A stretch of DNA of 64,000 nt, from positions 62,001-126,000 of the forward strand of contig QZCP01000645.1 of the NCBI GenBank assembly GCA_003956705.1, given 5' to 3'. The position numbers and the translations under genes are program-made. The notes below the pieces were generated by a model. The model ran no database searches and was not told where the DNA came from. It saw nothing but the letters and a program-made list of their open reading frames with translations. This document shows, piece by piece, positions 58,109-64,000 of the stretch. Source of the stretch: Brevipalpus yothersi. Taxonomy: Eukaryota; Arthropoda; Arachnida; Trombidiformes; Tenuipalpidae. Position 1 is the stretch's first letter, and the number at the start of each line of letters is the position of its first letter.

Positions 58109-61100
58109 CTACTGGATCACTGTAGGGCTTATTAGGGGACAGAATTTTCGTTTCATCGTCATGATAGTAAGTGATTCATTGGACATAACAGACACATTCT
58201 GAGATATAGCTAAATCCGATGAATTCGTCTGAGGGACCTCAGATGGTGTAACTAGATCAAAGGAAGTTGAGCTGAGATAAGAGTGTACTCGGGAGTAAGC
58301 TTTTTGCTCTAAGGAATCGGAGAACAATGGGGCCAAGAGGTTTTGCTTGGAAGAGGTGACTGGCGAGGATTCAACAGTACCCAGCTGTAATAATGGAGCG
58401 GATTCACTAGAAAGTTTTTTCGGTCCTATTGCTGGAGATTTTGAGGTCGAAAATGGAGTTAGTTTTAGAGAATCTGTTCTCGTTTCATCTTCTTTTTGTT
58501 TTTTGCTGTTTGTATCTAGATCTTTGGGACAAGTTTCATCAGCAACAAGAGTTCCGTTTACAAGTTTCAGCCACTTCATCCCTTTGATACAATTTGAGGG
58601 TTTTTGATCCACCAGAATCTCCGTAGAGGCAAGATTGGTGAGTGGACTGTTGGGTAAACTAGATGGAAAAATCTCATTTCCAGTAGAGACTATATTCGAG
58701 ACTCCTATGAAAACAAAAATGTGTTCAATGTATCAGAAGGAGGATTAGAAGAGCATGAAGGGGTTTTCAAATTCAATTCACCAAAAACTTACTAATTGTA
58801 TTGCTAGATATTGAGGAACTTCCTCCAGACTTTTCATCCCGAATTGCTTTCAGTAAATTTTGAACATACTGAGGGTTACTGATCAGGGCTGTGAAGAGAT
58901 AATTGGAAAATAAATTAATCGATGAAACGGGATGAAAGGTAATCACAAACTCACAGGCATTAATATTGTAAGGCTTTTGAGGGGACAAATTATTTGGCTT
59001 TTTTGACTTTGTCTTCTCGTGATTAGGAGGAATTAGAGAAACCATGAGCGCTGGTTTCGAGGAATCAAGAGACAATGAGTCTGAGGAACATGAGCTTTTT
59101 GGTGCAACAAGGAAAGTTTGAGGATAAATAGCGGAAGCAATTTGAGAAGTTTGGGTTGAAATGATTACAACTTCGTCAGTCGTTTTTTCGCAAGATGAAT
59201 CTATAGATGTTACTGGCTTAGTGATGGCCAGAGAACTGGATGGACATATATTTTCACCATGAGTGGAAACTAGAGGAGGTATTTGAGAGAAAATTCCATT
59301 CGAGATCTGATGGCTGCTCGAGCTTGTGTGAGTGATTGACGTCAAGCTCGTTATCTGTTGAATAGAGGGTGATGAACTCGTGTCTAATCCCCGTCGATTA
59401 TTGCTCAAATTTGCGTATGTCTTCTCGTTAGTTGGGATATTCGGCTGATCCGATGACAATAAAGAGCTTGGCTTCATAAAATTACCAACATTACGAGTTT
59501 TGGCTGCGGGGCTCGATGAATACTGCTCAGTCAATGACATTCGTTGAGCCCGACGGGCTGGTTTGGAGTTGAGATTTTTTCGAACATCAGTTTCTACGAC
59601 AGTTTGTGGAGAGGACAGAGGTTGAGATGATGTTTGGGGTAGAGACTGGGACAGAGATTGGGGTGGTGTTTGAATTTGAGGTATGGCAAGTGATGATGAA
59701 TTGATATTTGATGATGTAATAGGTGAGGTTGTCTTAACGGGATTTGAACAAGAACGCGGGACTAGTTCAGAAACTTTACAGCTCCAGCTCGATTGATATG
59801 CTTTCAAAACATTATTTACCACATCAGCTGCTTTAGGACTAACATCTGTAAAAATGAAAAATGAGTTAAAAATTCAATATTTTTCTCTGGAAACCTCTTA
59901 AAGACTCTCTACTACTGACCTTTATCATTAATTACAGTTGCAGCCATCGTTAACTTCCTATTCCACGCAGTCAAGAGCTTTTTTATATACTCTAGTTGCT
60001 TCTCACGCTTTGTCAGATTTTTGATGATCCTTATACTTTCCTCAACGGCTGCTTTCTTATTGACTCGAGGTTTGATTCTACTTATGAGACATTCAGATTT
60101 TCGTTCAGGTTTATTTTCCAAATACAAGTTGCGATATGCTTCACGAAGTTCTTGTTTCTTGCAATTTCTCATGTCTAATTCTCTTCCCTCATTTCGACTT
60201 TCATTGATATTATCGTAACGTTTCGTTGACTTCATCGGTGAACAAACAGAATTCGATTGAGAAGCTCTAGGTGTTATGGTGGTCGATGATAATTGCGAAT
60301 GCGATGCAAGTAGAGAAAACTCACGATTGTATGATCTTTCACCGTTATGAGTTCTACTAGGAGAAGAGATGATTGCTGCATCTTTGACTGTTGGAGATGG
60401 GGTCGAAAGAGAAGATGTAGAGGTAGGTGATTCATTGACTTTCGAATTGTTACATGGAATAGGTGAGGCTTGCTGTTTCAACATGAGAAGTTTCTCTAGT
60501 TTTTCTTCGTGTAATTTTATCTGCAATTTATGAGATGAGTTGTCTTTGGATGAGGAGTTATTTAGTTTGCTATTTATGGAATCTGAACTGATCTCATGTT
60601 CGGCATTGAGCTCAGAGGCCGCTCGCTTGTTTCTTGCATCGGAGCAATTGATCACGTCACGCTTACTCTCAGAATCGCAAGACTTACGCTCCAAAAGTGA
60701 CATGTATGGTAACAAAATCTGATTTTGAGGACTATATTTATGATTTCCACAAGAGTTCAAGGGCTTGACTGTAATAGAATTTGGAGGAGAATGATGGTGA
60801 TGGTGATGATCTGATGTAAGCGGTGTTGATGATTGAGAGGGGAGAGAGGAAGTGGTATTATCCGATGGAAAACTGATGTCAAAAGTAGTAGAAAATGAAT
60901 TAATCTTTGAAGTTTCCGTCTTTGAACGCTTTCTAGGCATTTTATCGCTTATATCATACTCAGGAATGACCCACTGATTGCCCACCAAAAAGCCAGAGTG
61001 ATGATAACGAGCTGGCAATCTGATCTCACGCTTGGAATGACGACCACTGATTCCTTTTTGACTCATTTCATCTGTTTTTCTAGTCAAATCCTCACACTCA

Positions 61101-61861
61101 CTTACGATTGCCAGTTCATTGCTTCCAATGTCTTTGAAACTAGATATTGCTTGTTGCTTCTCACTGACATCATTTGAGATACAATCACTTCTAACGGAGT
61201 TCACATTTTTCGATATAACAAGGTTTGCTCGGCTATTGCTAACAATGGTTTGATCACGAAGAGAAATGTTGGAGCTCGGTGTAGAACAGGAAGCACTGAT
61301 TGGAAAATCAGATGATTTTGAGACATCAGTGGTAGGAGTTGAACATATGTTGGAAATAATTTTTCCCTTGGATACTCGAGCATAGCTTGAATCAAGTGCC
61401 TTCAACGAAGTTAAAACAAATCCTCTGTCCATATTACGTGAAAAATTATTGAGAGGCTTTTGGCTGCTCTTTTCGAGACAACATTCATCAACAAACTCTT
61501 GATACAAACTTTCCAACTTATCAGGATTAAGCAAATCCTCACACACAGGACTAGTGTACAATTGATGTTCAACTTTATGTTTGCCATGGAGAGAGTTCCT
61601 TTTATGAGATACTTTTGCTGTTTTCTTGCACTTGATTGGAGGTGTAATCAATTTGTCAGCAGCATCCAACTGATCATGGTATTGATGTTGGATTGGCGAT
61701 TTTGGAAGGAGATTGTTAAGATGGATTGCACAATTTGGAGGAGGAAAATCAATTTCCTCCTCGGATTCCACCTTTTTAGCATAATTATCTAGGTCATCTT
61801 GGGTCTCAAAAGAAAGAATCTCAACACCATCCACAAAATCTATCTCTACAAGAGTACTCAT
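58109..61861 (-). CDS. gene N copy B: unrecognised nuclear-type protein with captured LACTB end (1174 aa)
   Basis: Exons 61861-59920, 59845-58955, 58888-58793 and 58704-58109 sum to 3525 bases, 1174 codons plus TAG. All splice borders match copy A. Exon 1 has exactly the same length as in copy A, with about nine amino-acid differences in 647 by my reading (for example DDLDNYAKK for DDLDSYAKK). Exon 2 carries an in-frame 36-base insertion (extra PPQSLSQSLPQT-type residues), and exon 4 an in-frame 3-base deletion. All indels keep the frame and no stop appears, which argues that both copies have been under constraint or that the duplication is recent. The C-terminus again ends SLTIMTMKRKFCPLISPTVI then Q, inside LACTB-derived DNA. 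Function is unknown. The ATG at 61861 is chosen because it is conserved between copies. Confidence 0.8.
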
Positions 61862-62239
61862 TTCGCATGAGAGTCGAATAGGATGTAAACACAAAAATAA
61901 TAATAATCAACAATAACTAGCGCACCATATGAGAATCATTTACACACATGTATTGGCAAGGATCCAGCATTACCACAAACTGTCCACATCAGGTCTCCAT
62001 CAACATAAATGTATGGTTCATGATGGGCCTAGCAATAATCAATAGAAAATATTGAAATTTCAACTGTAATAACGATAACGCAACATGAGAATGTAAACCA
62101 CCTCCAGCTTGAATCACTCATTTGATCAGGCTCACTTTTCTATTACATCCAAAAATATACTCACCATAAAAAATCCATATAAATTCAGGTAAAATCCACG
62201 AAGAGTTACATTATAATCACACAACACTAGAGCTTTGGC
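61862..62239. other. upstream region of gene N copy B
   Basis: Similar to 33058 to about 33400 upstream of copy A, with more substitutions and indels than the exons. Probably holds the promoter and 5' UTR. It passes directly into the 3' flank of the intact LACTB gene. Confidence 0.55.
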
Positions 62240-62605
62240 TTGATAAAATTTTCAATCAATTAATCAAAAGGAGATGTCGTCAAGTGATCGACACACCTTG
62301 AGTGAAGGTGGATGAAAATCGAATGGTAAACAATGTTTACTAAACATAGGAAGCAATACATTAAGATGAGTCTGCGCCACTTTTTTTGATGATTCACAAA
62401 AAGTTCACAAATTATTCTGACAATTTATATTGAATTTATTTTAAGCTAGAAAAATTTGTAATTATATGGAAAGAGATGAAGTTCCTCTCATGATCAGGAA
62501 GGAAACTGTCAGTTTGATAAACCAATTAACCGATAAGAATTACTGAGACCTACTCTCCATAGATTGAGAGTTTTTCAAGAATGATGAGTAATGCTTCATA
62601 AAATT

Positions 62606-62611
62606 TTTATT
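62606..62611 (-). terminator. polyadenylation signal AATAAA downstream of LACTB
   Basis: AATAAA on the minus strand (TTTATT as written), about 300 bases past the LACTB stop at 62909. The corresponding places in the two LACTB remnants (about 28455 and 57265) are also AT-rich. Confidence 0.4.
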
Positions 62612-62908
62612 CATTAACCATCAGAAAATAATCATTTAAAATGACATGAAAATTGAGAGGTATGAAAATATTCGAGAAAGGTCTCGATTCGAGGAGTAAG
62701 GGGCAAGAGTAGATAAAATATTTCAGATGTGGAGAGACTTTTTTCGGATAAGGTTGGTGTCTTTAGCTGGTGTTTGGGAAGTCGAGCTCTCAACGATTGA
62801 TGGAAATTATGGAGAGTATTATGCATCACGAAAATATATTCAAGCCTATAGAGACTAGAAAAATTTCGCTGATTTGAACATGAATGATTTGGAAGAGTGT
62901 CAAAATCT

Positions 62909-64000
62909 CTAAAGATTAGCCTTCAAAGGTGTTATTTGATGATTAGAGGGATTTTTTTGTTCCAGAAAAATTTTCACAACCTCTACTCCTAGCCACAAAA
63001 GTTTTCCAGCATTCTCAAGATTACAGATCAGCGAAACAACCATTTCTTCCTCTGGTATAACCATAAGTAGAGTAGTTCCTCCAGTTGCTGAGCCAGTATG
63101 GAAGAGAATTTCCTTCGCTGGTGGTAGATTACCATGACTGTATTGAGGCTGTGAAGATTTGATTATACCCCATCCAAGACCTGTACAAAAGTTGAAGCTG
63201 TGTGATTATATCTCTCTGATAATTGAACTCAAAAATTTGTAACAACTCACCATACTCTGTCCATGAACGGAAATCTTTCTGCAAATTGATTGCCCCTATC
63301 TTATTAGGAGTCAATAAAATATCAACAGTAGATTTTTTTAGATAACCTGGTAATGTACCATTTTTATAACTATAGAGCATCACGTTACCGAATCGAAGTA
63401 AGTCAGGTATAGAAGATAAGATTCCTCCTCCAGCCCATTTGTAACTACAATCAACTGAAGGTGCATTAACTAATTTTCCTGACTCATTACAATACTGAGC
63501 AGCTCTATTGAATATTATTTGCTTATTTTCATCAAGATAAGTTGCTTTCATTCCAAGCTCGTCTCGAAACATGGCTGTAAGTCGATCAGCAAACTTTTGA
63601 TTATCTGGTAAAACAGATTCAATCACTGCTGCAATAACAGTGTAGGCGTAAGTCGAATAATTGAACGCTGTACCAGGCTCACAAAGCAGATCATCGTTCT
63701 TGAAGATTTCCATGGCTTCTACAGAATCATTGTAGTGTTTATTAGCTGGTAGGATTTTCGTCTCATCGTCATGATAATGACGGATTCCTGATAAATGAGA
63801 AGCTAGCTGTCTCAATGTGATGTTGACCGGCTTTCCATTGACTTTTTTGTGAGGAAATTTATCACCAAGATACTCATAAATGGATTTGTCCAGATCAATT
63901 TCTCCTTTCTCAACCATTCTGGCCAACAGTAGAGTGGTTATTGGTTTACTGATACTAGCGATTCTCATCACTGTGTCTTGTGAACACTCAGTCCCCGTTT
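62909..64000 (-). CDS. LACTB: LACTB-like serine beta-lactamase-fold protease (5' end beyond window)
   Basis: Visible exons 64000-63251 (open at the window edge) and 63180-62909 give 339 residues plus TAG. LACTB is a mitochondrial intermembrane-space protease of the penicillin-binding-protein/beta-lactamase family that forms filaments and affects lipid metabolism. Motifs: MRIASISKP, holding the catalytic SxxK; ASHLSGIRHYHDDETK; FNYSTYAYTVIAAVIE, the YxN/YST box; DCSYKWAGGGILSSIPDLLR; PGYLK; and in the last exon HTGSATGGTTLLMVIPEEEM, with HTG in place of the KTG box. The C-terminus VVSLICNLENAGKL matches the family. Missing: the mitochondrial targeting region and start, which lie past 64000. 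Compared with vertebrate LACTB, the charged insertion after the SGIRHY motif is short. Two broken partial copies lie at 28.1-29.3 and 57.2-58.1 kb. Confidence 0.9.

Noticed and set aside
1..64000. tRNA, rRNA, CRISPR arrays, bacterial operons
   Set aside because: No cloverleaf-type A/B boxes with anticodon context, no rRNA core sequences and no spaced identical repeats were seen. Gene structure is eukaryotic.

Overview
The window is eukaryotic nuclear DNA from an arthropod-like animal. It is AT-rich, has short GT-AG introns (about 50-250 bp, with a few of roughly 0.5-1.2 kb), long (GA)n/(CT)n microsatellites and metazoan gene families (TMEM94, DGCR2, Disabled, LACTB). A mite or other small-genome chelicerate would fit, but that is inference. 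Nothing looks prokaryotic: no operons, CRISPR or rRNA were seen. A 600-base assembly gap lies at 167-766.

0-5 kb: a small four-exon gene on the + strand encodes a 130-aa secreted six-cysteine protein. 5.6-11.1 kb: TMEM94, the ER P-type-ATPase-like magnesium transporter, lies on the - strand. I could splice it from the sequence into ten exons, giving 1445 aa and ending in GMNSPF as in vertebrate TMEM94. 14 kb: an ORF with a signal peptide. 15.4-17.7 kb: a DGCR2-like membrane protein (von Willebrand C domain, one TM helix, two PPxY motifs). 19.5-21.9 kb: an unrecognised multi-pass membrane protein. 23.3-26.9 kb: a single-exon Disabled (Dab) endocytic adaptor.

28-33.4 kb and 57.2-62.2 kb are two highly similar copies of one composite unit. 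Each has an open, unrecognised four-exon gene (1163 and 1174 aa, here called gene N), followed on the same strand by a broken piece of the mitochondrial serine protease LACTB. The last codons and stop of gene N lie inside the LACTB-derived DNA but in a different frame, so the unit carries a captured exon. The start of a third such unit, with an apparently functional LACTB gene, fills 62.2-64 kb and runs off the window.

33.4-57.2 kb is a graveyard of mobile elements between the two units. It holds an inverted, internally deleted TMEM94 fragment; an ISXO2-like (IS1595-type) transposase relic; at least three decayed Ty3/gypsy elements; a PIF1-helicase fragment next to zinc-finger sequence; a two-finger C2H2 gene with a broken neighbour copy; a DUF4817/mariner-type insertion; a short gene of unknown function; and a 340-bp MITE with about 75-bp terminal inverted repeats.

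The strongest novel observations are the out-of-frame LACTB exon capture and its duplication, and the repeated use of expanded (CT)n microsatellites as the polypyrimidine tract next to 3' splice sites in at least three genes. Gene models come from reading splice sites and frames by eye. Exon lengths sum to whole codons in every multi-exon model given, but no transcript data were available.
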